DNA of 64,000 nucleotides from Nageia nagi (lineage: Eukaryota > Pinophyta). The position numbers were made by a program, and so were the translations under genes. Of the stretch, positions 1 to 11,699 are shown piece by piece. The number at the start of each line of letters is the position of its first letter. The first letter of the stretch is position 1. The notes below the pieces were generated by a model. That model was not told the DNA's origin, ran no database searches, and saw only the letters and a list, made by a program, of their open reading frames with translations. The stretch is taken from assembly GCA_050084985.1 (NCBI GenBank), contig JBITNC010000001.1, positions 65,038,001-65,102,000 of the forward strand, given 5' to 3'.

Positions 1-290
1 TGGGGATTCAAAAATGGTAAATGATATGATGTTTTATGAATTTTGCTATTTTTGGTCTTTTTGTAGAGATTAGAGGAATAGCTTCAACCCATTTTATGAA
101 ACATTTTGTAGCTTTTATTATACATTTATGACCACCTAAGGAAGTTGGAGATATTTGGCCTATAATATCTAGTGCCCAATGACCATAGAGATTGCATTGA
201 TTGTAATGCTTATGATGGTTTGTTAAATTAATTATAATGTTGTTGATATTTGAAGCATTTTTTAACATATTCAATATAATCACATTCCAT
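1..290 (-). pseudogene. Integrase core fragment (Tat-type gypsy)
   Basis: The minus-strand frame at 8-283 contains the stretch around HWALDIIGQISP followed by KCFIKWVEAIPL. This corresponds to the first catalytic Asp region (W-x-x-D-x-x-G) and the following beta strands of a retroviral-type integrase core. In an active element this enzyme inserts the cDNA into the genome. The frame runs off into non-coding decay and the remaining catalytic residues (second Asp and Glu) are beyond the left window edge. The matching part of the plus-strand Tat fragment near 15.85-16.0 kb reads similarly, so the two may belong to related families. The integrase assignment is firm; activity is excluded by surrounding decay. 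Confidence 0.75.
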
Positions 291-759
291 ATGAGGCCAA
301 TAATATCCCATACAAATTAATCATTTTATGATTATGAGACAATAAAATGTCCTCCACATATTCAATCACATGCAGATGAAATTGCAATTTGTGAATTTGC
401 CCATTCTAGGAATCTAAGTAATATGTCATCAAATCCCCTACAATAAAGAACATCCCTTAATATATAAGAATGAGAAGCTTTTAATTTGAATGCCTTCTTA
501 GATAAATTTGTTAAATTGATGGTAAGACTCTATCTCTCAAGAATTTAACTAACTGGATATGCCATAAGTTTTTATCTTCCATTTTAATGTCAAGAATTGC
601 ATGTTCCACTCTATCCATTCTAATGAATATTGGGTGATTTGTATTATTTTGATATGAATTTTTTTTTTTTATGAAAGTTATTAGGTTTTAAAGATCCAAA
701 TGAATCCATAGCATCATTAAACCTATTGGTTGATCTTGGTGCAACCTCTAGGTCATATT

Positions 760-1060
760 TTTTGAATAACTATAATAGCATATCCACCAACTTTTTTATT
801 TTTGGAGTAAAGGTTCTTTACATTGGAAAATCCCTTTAACCTAAGCCACAATTAATAATGAATCACCAATAAATTTAAATTTTATGAACTTTAATTTTAC
901 TATGATCATTATAGCTAGTATTAAGGCCTCATATTCAGCATTATTATTTGTACATGGAAAGTTAAGTTTGAATGAATATGGTATAGGAACTCCTTAAGGT
1001 GTTAGGAATACGACACTGGTACCTCAAATTGTTTCACATTGAGATCCATCATAATAAATT
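760..1060 (-). pseudogene. Second (archaeal-like) RNase H of Tat element
   Basis: Reading the minus strand from about 1000 downwards gives FPCTNNNAEYEALILA, the hallmark of the extra RNase H that Tat-lineage gypsy elements carry between the Ty3 RNase H and integrase. The Glu of AEYEAL corresponds to the second catalytic carboxylate. The N-terminal part with the first Asp is degraded and stops interrupt the rest. The same domain is seen on the plus strand near 14.9-15.1 kb, also with a TNN..EYEALILG signature. This domain is the main reason for calling the element Tat rather than chromovirus. Confidence 0.65.
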
Positions 1061-1225
1061 ATCATATCCCACACTTATTTAGAATCCATAGGAATTTCTA
1101 TCTTATTTAATTGGAAAACATGTTCATCTAGTAATTCAATGATGAGTGGTATATCATCATATAATGGTGCTTCAGCAAGATAATCAATTATGAATTGACC
1201 TTTAATTTATTTTGGACTTATGAAT

Positions 1226-2260
1226 TTAGATAAAATTTGTTAAATACATAATCCAATTATATGTTCTTGTATTTTGGTAATTTTTGTTCATCATATATTT
1301 TAACAGATCTACTTTGGCAATTATGTAAATAGTATGATTTAGCATATAATGTCTAAGCTTATTTTTTGCAAAGACTATTGTTAGATATAGCTTTTTCATA
1401 TACACACTTAATTTCATAACTAACTAAGGTTCAACTAAGATAATATATAGCTTTCTCCTTATTATTTTTATTCTTTTGAGAAAGCATGGTTCCTAGTGTA
1501 GATTCTATAGCTGATGAATAGAGTAGGAATGGCTCCCCTTCCCTAGGTGGGAATAACACTAGAGGTGATAAAAAGGTAATTTTTTTATTTTATCAAATTC
1601 TTCTTTTGCTTATTTTCCCAATGAAATATAATCCTCTTTTTTAACAATTTGTTAAATGGTTTGCACTTATCCGATAGTTATAATATGAAGCATTTATAAC
1701 TTGCAATTTACCTTGTAGGCTTTGCAATTATTTTATGTTTGAAGGGGGCATATTCACTATTGATTTTATCTTATTTGGGTCTACTTCAATTCCTTGTATG
1801 GAAATAATAAAGCCTAATAATTATCCTAAGGTAAACCTAAAAATTCATTTCTTGGGATTTAGTCAAATATTATGTTCTAACAATCTATCGAATATCTTCA
1901 TGAGTACCTTAGGATGGTCTTCTCTTTTTAATATTGGGCTAATACATCATCTACATAATCTTCTACACTATCATGCATGTTATATGAAAAATATATGTCA
2001 TTACCTATTGGTAAGTAGCTCTCATATTCTTTAGGCCTAAGGGTCCTTAAGGTTTTATAAAAGTTAGTTTATGTTGATCTTTCAATGCTACTTTTATTTG
2101 ATTATACCCTAAAAATCCATCCATGAGAAATAAAATTTCATGTCCAGTAGTAAAATAAACTAAATTATCAATGTTTGGTAAGAGAAAATCATATTTTAGG
2201 GTAAGCTTTATTTAATTCTCTAAAATCCTTGCATATGTGAATCTTCCCATTAGATTTTTT
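1226..2260 (-). pseudogene. Reverse transcriptase and Ty3 RNase H remnants
   Basis: Minus-strand reading of about 2250-2055 gives LPNIDNLVYFTTGHEI and then LFLMDGFLGYNQIKVA, the region around the first catalytic Asp of gypsy reverse transcriptase (L-x-x-M-D-G-F-x-G-Y-x-Q-I). Further downstream the frame at 1226-1417 has KNKLRHYMLNHTIYI, the C-terminal segment of Ty3-type RNase H (K-L-R-H-Y). Several frame changes separate them. The plus-strand open frame at 1735-2034 is an antisense shadow of this region. The YxDD box was not found intact. Confidence 0.65.
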
Positions 2261-3634
2261 AACTAGCACCATGTTGAAGTTTTGCTTCTAAGAGTTGTTC
2301 TAGTTCTTCTTTTACCATTAAGGTTATTTTGGGATGTATCTTATGTAACTTTTATCTAATTAGTTTAGCATTTCCTTAATACCTAGATTATGTACCACCA
2401 TGTTTGAATCTAATCCTAGCATATCAACATATGACCATTCAAATATTATTTATTTTTCTTTAACTATAGATACTAATTCTAGTCTCTCATCCTGATTTAG
2501 TGATTTTCCTAATTGAATAATATTTGGGTTATTAGGGTCATCACTTAAACCTACCTCAATAGTTTCTTCAATTATCATATGAGATCCTTCTTCCAATTGA
2601 TTGGGTACTTGGATCCAATTTTTATCATTTTGGTTGTATTCCTCATCTTCACCTAAATATTGATCATCTAAGGTTGTATTTATTTTGAATTCAGAGATTT
2701 AAAGTTAGCATCTATATATTTGAACTCTTATATTATGGATCATTTAGAAATGAGTTTAAAATCCATGGTATCCTCATCTAGTATGAAGTATGATGAAGAG
2801 CTACTTGAGTTTGATGGACTTAATGGTCCAAACTCATCACTCCTAGACCAATCAAAATTCTAGATTTGAATCAAATATTTCTTCAATTTGAACCATGTTA
2901 ATTGAAACAATGTTAGAGAATAAAATTTTTGGTATTAACACTTTAGATTCTAGATTATCTTGATTTGGTATCCATTAGAATTCTTCATATGGTTCCTCAT
3001 ACTCAAGATTTTATGATTATGGTTTGACTATTTCATGATAAGGTTCTTTTTTATTCTTACTATTGTAACCCAATCCTCTTTTGTTAGTTGTTAACTAATA
3101 ATGGATATCAATTATATATTGAGATCCTTATTCATAATGACCTAAACCTTATCCCTTCCATTGATATTTATTAAAATATCTTCATATAAATGATCTCACA
3201 TAAGGTGATAAGTACTCTTATGAATTATAAAAACTCCCTCATGTGGTTTAGGTAATGGAATTGAAGGTGGTACTCTAGGGCCTGAATAGACAAAAAGAGT
3301 TTGATTAGGATCTCTCCCTAATGGTACCAATTGCCCCACTATACTAGGGGATTCCTTAGGTCTTCCCATTTCTTGGGCATAGGGAATATTAAAGATCACA
3401 TCATCAATTTCAAATTCTCCTATACCTAAATATAGCAATTTTTTGTTATTGTGTAAATATTTTCTAACTTATAATCTTCTTTATAGTCATATATTTTTGA
3501 TGAGGTATTGATTGGAGATGAAGTTTTTGATGAAAAAACTTTTCTCAATTCATCTAACTTGCATACTCTTTCTTCACAAGAGTATCTTTCTTGTGGTGTG
3601 GGTTCTATTTTTTTTATGAATCATCATTTTTCCT

Positions 3635-4120
3635 TCATTGATTATTGGATGACTCTTGATTAATGACATATTTTTCTTTTAAAGTACTTAAGGATGTGCA
3701 ATCATACTTACCCATGTTAGTGATCAATGGTTTTTCTATTGGAATTGGTGTCATAAAGTAATGAGTAGATGGTAGGGCTAAATCATTAGGTAAATGAGTA
3801 TTATTACAATGTGAATATGGGTTTTCATCCTTGGGTATACAATTTAGTACACGCTTGTAAATATACTTTAAATAATTATGGTATGTTGATGGGACATATT
3901 GCATATCCCTAATCCAAGGCCTCCCTAAAAGGATATTATATTGCATAATATATCCTTTGATTACTTGTAACAATGTTTGTACTATTTTAGACCCTACAAT
4001 AATGGGCAATGAGATTGATCCCATTATTGAGCATAAAGCATCATTAAATGCCTTTAGTTTTAGTGATGGTGTACAAATATGTGAAAAAGGAAGATTAAAA
4101 TACTTATATGCATCATTCAA
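3635..4120 (-). pseudogene. Aspartic protease / gag-pol linker of Tat-type gypsy
   Basis: A 161-codon minus-strand frame that holds the C-terminal half of a retropepsin-like domain: the segment YNILLGRPWIRDMQYVPST matches the widely conserved LLGRPW..D/A..VPST motif of plant gypsy proteases. The N-terminal active-site D-S/T-G lies upstream in another frame or is lost. In live elements the protease cuts the Gag-Pol polyprotein. Stops and shifts on both sides make it a relic. Its position, between the gag pieces (4.5-5.7 kb) and reverse transcriptase (about 2.2 kb), fits the usual gypsy order. Confidence 0.65.
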
Positions 4121-4514
4121 ATAATGTTTACAGTTAAACCTTCATCAATTAAGATTCCTTAAAAGTTATTTCATCTACCTTAGGTATGATGTACAAAGGT
4201 ATATCTAGACCATGTATCCCATTTGAATGTTTAACTTAATGATCATAGAGAATGATAGTAGGTTGTTGAATTGTTTTGATAAAAGATACAAAGCTTTTAG
4301 GATCATTTATATCTAGTTTGATCATTTGTAATAATTGATACATTGCATCTCTATGGTTCTTGGATTTTTGTAGTAATTCAAATAGAGATATTTTTACTTG
4401 TGAATTCTTTAATCATTGATGAAAAGCTCCCTTCATAGAAACTTTAGGAGGTTGTGGCTTAGGTATGTATGGTTGAATATAAACCTCATCTTATTGGTTG
4501 TATGGCATATAATT

Positions 4515-5725
4515 TTATTTTCCTTGTACCTTTTGAGCTCTTGTAGTAACATTAATCATTCTTATGAAGCTTGAATTATCGTAACTCCATCTATGTATTA
4601 ATTGGTTCTTAGGTGGGTGCAATGAGATATTATTATCTTGATGTTGAGGGAGAGGATTTTGATAGATTCCTAAGTTTTGATTTAGGATAGACATGATGTT
4701 ATCAACTTCTAATTTCCCATTGTTAATCAAATCTTGAATCTTGTATTTTAATGTCTTACATTTATTTGTATCATGACCTTTTGATGATGGCATTGGTAAA
4801 ATTTATTTTTGTTATACCATTACTTTATTTAGCTTTAGGGTATTTCGATATTATATTCAATAAATATTTATTTGATGATCACATAGTTTTCTTATAATAT
4901 CATAGAGTAGTTTTGGCAAAGTTGTGAACTTTCTTTTGGGTTTAAAATCCTTTTCCTCATTTTGCATAAGATATGGTTCCACCTCTTTAATAATAGAAAT
5001 TTTATTAGCTGGTAATGGTTACCTATTTATTTTTTTTATTTTAATTTTTGATGTAAGTTTCTCTTTTTTTAGTTTTTATCTCATCATATCAGATTTTAAC
5101 TTTTTCAATTATGATATCTTGATAAATGGCTTCTTCAAAAGTTTTATGTTGTTGGATTAATAGAGAACTAGAAATAGCTCTTAAATAGCTTTGGCTTAAC
5201 ATCTTGACTAACTCCTCTTAAGGTAGAGTATAAGGCATGCTTATCAATATTATCTGCATCTTGAGATGAAATTAGTGACCAATTCATATGGAAATTATTA
5301 TAGTACTGTAAGATCAATGATCGATATTTTATCTTTTATATTGATCCTAAAATATTCTAAGAACAAATTTGGTAATTGAGGATATGAATTAATGCTATAT
5401 TCTTCTAGGTTATTGTACCAATCCATTGCTTAACCAACAAGCATCATGGGAAATATATGTAGCATTAATACATCATCATTAGCAATTACATAACTTGAGT
5501 ATTTGAATCATGTTCTTTAGGATCTTCCTTTCCTTTAAATGGTTCAATTTTTGGAATTTTAAATTTAAAAGGAATCTCCTTTTTGGGGACACTAGGATGA
5601 ATGGGTTTGTTACAAATTGTTTTGTATGATAATTTTTGCTTACCTTGCATATGTAATTCTCTTTCAATCTCTTTTAACCTTTTACAAAATTTATCCTTTT
5701 CTTTTGGTTGATTTTGAAGGTACAT
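4515..5725 (-). pseudogene. Gag remnants of Tat-type gypsy
   Basis: Two minus-strand stretches remain. The one at 4515-4793 reads KGHDTNKCKTLKYKIQDLI near its start, the common plant gypsy Gag motif H-D-T-x-x-C-x-x-L-K-x-K-I-x-D-L-I that trails the core capsid region. The one at 5486-5725 is Lys/Glu-rich and could be the linker upstream of it. No intact capsid domain or zinc knuckle is left, and frames shift between the pieces. Structural role (particle formation) is by family knowledge only. Confidence 0.5.
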
Positions 5726-5729
5726 AGGT

Positions 5730-6677
5730 ATTTTTCATTTCTAGGATATAACCTTTCTTCATATTAGGAGAATGGTTCATAGCTTTTTTTAGAAGGTATC
5801 TTAGCATCATAATAAACCTGATCGTATGGTAGAGAGGGAGGTGGAGGTTGATTGGTGGTCATAAGGTTAATTATCGTCTAGAGGGTAATATGGTTATCCC
5901 TTATCTTTGTGCAAAGGAAAATGATATTTGTGAAGTTCATTTATCAATTTCTAAATGAAACTTCTTTTTTATTGGCTAGATAAGGATCTTAATATCTATA
6001 CTCTCAATGACCATGTGGTGATAAAGATCATGCTTTGGGTTATCTTTTTCTATTTCCACATAACATTTGATCATGTCTAGGTTGGTTTTGAATATTTTAC
6101 TTATTATGGTACATTATTGGTATTTTTTTATGTAAGTTGAACACTGGTTGTACTTTTAACTATTGTTGTTTTTATTTTCATATATTATTTTGAGGTATAT
6201 ATAGTTTCCTATGTGCATAGGGGATATTTATTGTAATTTAAACTTTATTGGGTCTTGCTTGTCCTTTACATCATACTCTAGTTTATGCAACAAAAGAGTT
6301 GGCATTTTTTATTTCAAAACATGAAAAGGATTATTGTATATTTTGAAGTAATTTACTGATACTAGTATGGGAGTAGTTGTGCATATAGAGACTCGATCAT
6401 TGAAATCTTCTATTTGCTTAGATATTATGGAAGGAGCATAATCATCTCTTCTTAAATATGATTAAACTAAATGTCCATCTGGTAGGTATCATGTGACATG
6501 ATTATACTTTGGTTTATAAAGGCCTCTTTGAAACATCATATCAATTGAATGAGCTTATGAGAGGAATTTTCCCTTCTATATTATATTTTATGTTATTTAT
6601 GGCTTGTTTATCCCTCTTTTAAATATTCTAGATCAAGAGGAAGGTTATGAACATGTGAAAATAGGAATTCATAATTG
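5730..6677. other. No gene seen; probable 5' part of decayed Tat element
   Basis: AT-rich sequence with no reading frame that resembles a known protein and no recognisable LTR ends or primer binding site. It lies where gag N-terminus, leader and 5' LTR of the minus-strand Tat element would be expected, but this cannot be shown. Element E inserts at its right edge. Confidence 0.4.
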
Positions 6678-7413
6678 TGTTAGATATTTATCCATAATCA
6701 CTAGATGCTTATAACATACTCAGATCTCACTTACATATTCAAGTGAAAAAACATTCACCATTATGAGACCTATCAAATTTCATATAAATTCAAATTGCAT
6801 AATGTAAAACTACAAATTAACAATCTCAATCATACACAACAAGATTAACATAATGATTTACCTTGGTTCATCCAATATGGGATAATATAGCAAGGAATTG
6901 GAGGCTTCTCTTCTTATCATCTATGAAAATTATAATATTACATGCATATAGAGAAATACCATCAAAATAATGATAATAACATATCCTACAACACTACTAT
7001 AATCTCCTACAGCAAGAAGAACAACTTCAAAACTATAAAATTTTTGGAATAACTCTTGGTATTCCTTTCAAATATTTACAATCCCAAAAACACCAAAACT
7101 ATCTAAGATAATATTATAAATCAAAGGAGTAGACATATTTAAATAGGCCTAGAAATATCTCCAAGATTCTAGTTATTGATCCTGAATCACTGAACTATTT
7201 GAACCATCGATGCTCCTTCAACTTCCACTACTGACTCATCAAAATGCATGCTATTAATAGCCTAAAAAATAGTATATTTAGGTTTTTCATAGCATGGTTT
7301 TGAACACCAATCACTCCATATATCATTATTCAATCAATACCCAAGCATAGATACCTCTAGGATGAGTACTTCTTGTACAAAGATCAAGCTGACATGATCC
7401 AATTTAGATCACA
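6678..7413 (-). repeat. 3' LTR of element E
   Basis: Plus-strand limits are TGTTAGAT at the left and AGATCACA at the right, so it has TG...CA ends. It aligns along its length with 13164-13891. It is followed at 7414-7420 by CCTCCCT, which on the minus strand is the purine tract that primes plus-strand DNA synthesis. A TATTTAAA-like box (minus strand) lies near 7138-7146 beside AGGCCTAG, conserved in the other LTR. Confidence 0.8.
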
Positions 7414-7429
7414 CCTCCCTAATGAGAAG

Positions 7430-8900
7430 ACATTTGGTCCCAAAATGCATAAATGAGGATACAATTTCCAACATTGTAATTATCCATCCACTTGGATTTA
7501 TTATGCTTATTTCATTTCAATCCAACCAACCATAGCTTGTCTCACCTCATCTTGTAGGATGAACCTTCTTTGCAATATGGAATCCTTCTTGAGTTCATTC
7601 ATAGTATTATGAGCTAAGTAAATAAGATATGTAAAAATATGATATGAACATTCTTCATATTTAGTCAACATAGATGTATCATACAATTTCAAATGTTCCA
7701 CATTCACAATCAAATAGATGTTATATATGCCAGTAGATTCAATCTAAAAGCATTCTCACTCACTTGATCCATAATCTCAAATGGTCCATAGGTTTTAAGT
7801 ACTTGGTTGGTCCTTTCAACCTCTTCTTACTAATATGCAACCAAACATGGTCTCCCACATGAAAATTATAGTCAACTTGAATCTTTTCATGTCTCATCTT
7901 GTACTTGGCTTGGCTTGTCTTAAGTTGGTCTTGGATTTTTAGATGAATTCACGTAATCTTTTCAACAAACTTTTCCTCTTGATTATTTTCTTTCTCAAGT
8001 GAATATGTTTTATCCTTTTTCTTCACAAACACATAATCAAAAGGGTAAAGGTGGTAAATAACCAAAACAAGTCTCAAAATTACTCTTATTAATGGAAAAA
8101 TGAATTTCCATTTTGTATGAATATTAGATATATTCAAGATGTTCATCCCAAGATTTAGGATGCTTTCCACAATAACCCCTCAAGAGTTGAACCACTATCC
8201 TATTTACCACCTTGGTTTTTCCATCCATGTGAGGATGAAAGGTAGTAATCTTTTTCAACCTTATGTCCATATTTTCCCATAAACATATCCAAAATTTGCC
8301 CAAAAATCTACTATCTTTATCTAGAACAACAGAAGTAGGTAATCGAAAATGAACCCAAATATGTGAAATGAATAAATTTGTAGCATCTTTCTTATTATTT
8401 TCTTCTTACAAGGAACCAAAACACACATTTGCTAAATCTATCCATAACAACAAATAAATAGTCATGATCATTCTTTATCATAGACAATCCTCCTACAAAA
8501 TCCATGGAAATACACTCCCAAGGATGAGTTGGTATTGGTAGTGGCTGAAACAAACTTAGTTTCCTATTACTTAGCTTGCTAATGCAACATAAAGAATACC
8601 TCTTTATGTAGTTTGCAACTTGAAATTGCATCTTTTGCTAGTATACACACCTTTACAAATGGTACAATATCTTTCTAACCCAAAATGTCCTGCAATCTTT
8701 GAACTATGTGTTTCTCTAATCAGTCCAATCCTTTCACCTATAGGTACAAAAAATGTATTAAAATGATAAAGAAGTCAATTTTACAAATGAAAATCATCTA
8801 TGCCCTCATACTTGGACCTAGACAAAGATAATTGCTGATATAACTCTCTAAAGTCTAGATCTTACACATATGCCTCTAAAAATGATTCAAAAAGAAAAGG
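7430..8900 (-). pseudogene. Integrase of element E (decayed)
   Basis: Minus-strand frames show, from N to C: a zinc-binding region remnant (CCISKLSNRK near 8.58 kb), the core start MDFVGGLSMIKNDHDYLF with VVMDRFSKCVF (8395-8631; first catalytic Asp in MDFVGG), and at 7507-7713 the C-terminal NVEHLKLYD segment. NVE-x-LKLY is shared with element B's integrase end (NVENLKLYEP), so E and B are probably related families. The second Asp and the Glu regions fall in frame-shifted sequence around 8.0-8.35 kb. Multiple frames and stops make it inactive. Confidence 0.75.
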
Positions 8901-8999
8901 AAGAAATTTTAGCACTAAGAGGGAATTCATTGGCCCATGTTTGCATGTTTTTAGCAGCCTAAAATTAATATTGCATGATATTGGAAATATGGAACTTGT

Positions 9000-10143
9000 A
9001 GTACAGGTGGTCTAAAAAGCATGTTTGTAACCTTATTCTATGTTCCTTTCTTATATTTGATCACAAGATGAAATTGTTGCAAAAAATCCATCCATATATA
9101 GTGTCTAGTTTGTTGCAATTTTGATTGAGTTTGTAATTACTTTAATGGTTTATGATTAATATGAATGATTGTTTCTTTCCCTATTAAGTACTACTACCAC
9201 TTTTTAATAGCTTGAACCAATGCATACTTTTCCTAATCATAAGTTGGATAATGGCCCCACTAAAGTTTTTGAAATGATAGCAAATTGGTTTACCTTTTTT
9301 TAACAAAATGGACTCCATTATATAGCCACTTGCATCAATCTCCACTTCAAATGGATTCTAAAAATTAGGAAATGCTAACCTAAGTACACTAACAATCTTT
9401 TGCTTCAAGGTATTAAAAGATGTTTGTTATTTTTTCCCCCATTGGAACACTTGCCTCTTTTCGGTTACATCATGTAAAGGTGAACTAATATGAGAAAAAT
9501 CAACAATAAACTTTCTTAAATAATGAACAACACCTAAGAAACTCCCTACTTTAGTTACATAAGTTAGATTTGGCCAATCTACTATAGCACTTACTTTAGT
9601 AGGATCTATCTTATTTTATCTATGATCGATAACATGGCCCAAATACACCAAAGACTCTTTTTCAAACTCACATTTTGAATGTTTTAACAATAACTTCTCC
9701 CTATGAAAAGTTTGAAACACTTTTCTAAATTGTAAAGCAATTTCTTCTCAAGTAAAAATATAAACAAGAATATCATCAAAGAATATAATAACAAAAAAAC
9801 ATTAAATAGGTAAAGCACATCATTCATCACCCTCATAGATGTGGTCAGTGCATTGCAAACAAAATGGGAAAACAAGCCACTTAAATAGGCCTTGTATTCT
9901 CTTGAAAGTGGTATTCCAAATTTCCTCCTCTTTGATTTGAATTTGGTGATATCCACTCATCAATTCCATCTTTGTGGATAATATTACCCCTTGCAACTAA
10001 TACAAAATATCATCTATTCAAGGGAAAGGATTGCAATTTTTTATGGTGATTTTGTTAAGTGCTTTATATTCAATATACATTCTCCAAGTTTGATTCTTCT
10101 TAGGAATCAAAAAAATAGATGATCCACATGAAGATGTACTTTT
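9000..10143 (-). pseudogene. Reverse transcriptase / RNase H of element E, 3' portion
   Basis: Reading down from 10143 gives SSIFLIPKKNQTWRMYIEYKAL and, after a gap, ELMSGYHQIQIKEEEIWNTTF. These are the standard gypsy RT blocks (PKK..TWRM..DYR.LN and L.SGYHQI). The catalytic Asp of the block before SGYHQI appears changed or shifted (MEL). Thumb and RNase H follow in broken frames to about 9.0 kb. The gene is interrupted exactly at 10143/10690 by a solo LTR, whose insertion point sits in the RT N-terminal block. Confidence 0.75.
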
Positions 10144-10689
10144 TGTTAGGATTTAATAAGTTTATATAAGCAAGAGCATCAGTAATTCTCTTACTCCTTA
10201 GCAAAAGAAACAACATTCAAAGCATACTACTGAAATCAAATAACCATGAACATCAATCACACAAAGAGAGACACAAGAGATAATGTGGTTCACCCAATGT
10301 AGGCTACATCCACGGAGAAGCTTTCAACCCTTTTGCATATCATTCTTCAAAGTCCTCCAAGCAACAAACCAGCAGCATAACCTTGCTACAATCTTCACTT
10401 TAGAGTTACAACAAAACCTCACTACAATCTCTCCCTCTCAACAATCACAATCTACTTCACAATTGCTGTCAAAACTACAATAATGCATGCCTCAACTCAA
10501 GCCTCTTATTTATAGGTACAAACTAACCCAACTTAAACCCAAGTTGGATCAGGAAGGTCGTTAGGTAACCCCCAACCCTTCTATAACTGATAACCAGGTG
10601 TCATGGCTTCTTGGCAACTGAAATTTGGTGTTAAAAAGAAAGAAACTGCTCTCTATTTTCTAACCGGTTGTAGTCTCCATTTTCTAACA
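10144..10689 (-). mobile_element. Solo LTR of the copia family found at 55-60 kb
   Basis: The 546 bp are the reverse complement of the LTR at 55363-55898 over the full length, with scattered differences and about 10 extra bases near the distal end. Ends are TGTTAGG...TAACA. It is flanked by a perfect 5-bp target duplication, CTTTT (10139-10143 and 10690-10694), and no internal sequence follows, so it is a solo LTR left by LTR-LTR recombination. It interrupts element E's RT gene. The TATAAATA box of the family is present in reverse orientation near 10505-10515. Confidence 0.95.
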
Positions 10690-10694
10690 CTTTT

Positions 10695-11690
10695 TCTAAT
10701 CACACCTTGATCAACCAACTCCTAAATCTACCTTTTTATCTCCTTTGGCTTCAAAACTAATTACCTATACAAAGCTATGTTGGGAAATGAAGCATCATGT
10801 AATAACTAAATATCATGTTGTATATCTTACATAGGAGGTAATATCTATGGCTCTAAAAATAAGTTAGTAAACTCTCACAGTAATTTTTGTATCTTTTTCT
10901 TCCCTTTTGCACACTATTAACAATATAAAATTATTGTTGCATGCTATTGGCAGTGTGAGATTCACCTCACCAAAAGCTTTGGTTTTCACCATGATCAAAA
11001 TAAAAAAATTTATAAGCATTTACAAGGAATTTTATCTTAATATAAATGACCAAAGATATCATTTTCCTACTATTATGTGCACTAGCTAGAAACATTTTTC
11101 CATCTTTCACCAATCGTAACTTGTTTAATCTTTTGTAATAAATAACATCTAAGTCCTACATATAAGGGTTACCAATAATAACACCAAAAAATTCTAAAGG
11201 AACAACATCAACTATAACTTCATCAATTTACTTTTCACAAATAGCAAATTTTAACTTACATTATTTAGTGACTTGCAAACTAGCATTGTGATGCATCCAA
11301 CCCAAAGATAATGGATTTGGATGGTTGAAAGTTTCTAATCCCAAATTAATTACCATAGATTTTGAAATCAAATTTTATTGAGAACATGAACCAACAATGC
11401 AATCTATTTTGGTTTTCTTAATTTGGATCTTGATATGGAATAATTGAATCCCTTGTTCTTCAATATCTTGATATTATTCAACCTTTTGAATGGTTGAATA
11501 ATTTAGTTTTTCATGAACATTTGAACTTCCCTCAACATCTTCACATTTAAGAACCATAGCATTAGTTTTCCCTTTATTCTTTTTCTTATATGGATGTAAT
11601 TATAGATGGAGTTTCCAACATTTATCATCAACATGATTATGTTTATCATAATAATTACATTGCCTATTATCATCTTCTTTCTTTGAAATA
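10695..11690 (-). pseudogene. RT N-terminus and protease region of element E
   Basis: This lies between the RT block beyond the solo LTR and the gag gene, where the protease and RT N-terminus belong. Minus-strand translations show only short pieces with many stops, and no clear D-S/T-G active site was identified. The assignment rests mainly on position. Nothing in the stretch suggests a separate gene. Confidence 0.4.
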
Positions 11691-11699
11691 TTAGTAGTC

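Larger units (their letters stand above)
1..6677 (-). mobile_element. Decayed Ty3/gypsy element, Tat type, truncated by window edge
   Basis: Minus-strand reading gives the order gag, protease, reverse transcriptase, Ty3-type RNase H, a second (archaeal-like) RNase H and integrase, running from about 5.7 kb down to position 1. A second RNase H between the first one and integrase is a known mark of the Tat lineage. Frames are broken by many stops and shifts, so it is inactive. The 3' end and its LTR lie outside the window to the left. No 5' LTR could be recognised on the right, and the right limit is simply where element E begins; the true end could lie anywhere from about 5.8 to 6.7 kb. Confidence 0.75.

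Noticed and set aside
1735-2034. Plus-strand open frame
   Set aside because: It is antisense to the reverse transcriptase of the minus-strand Tat element.
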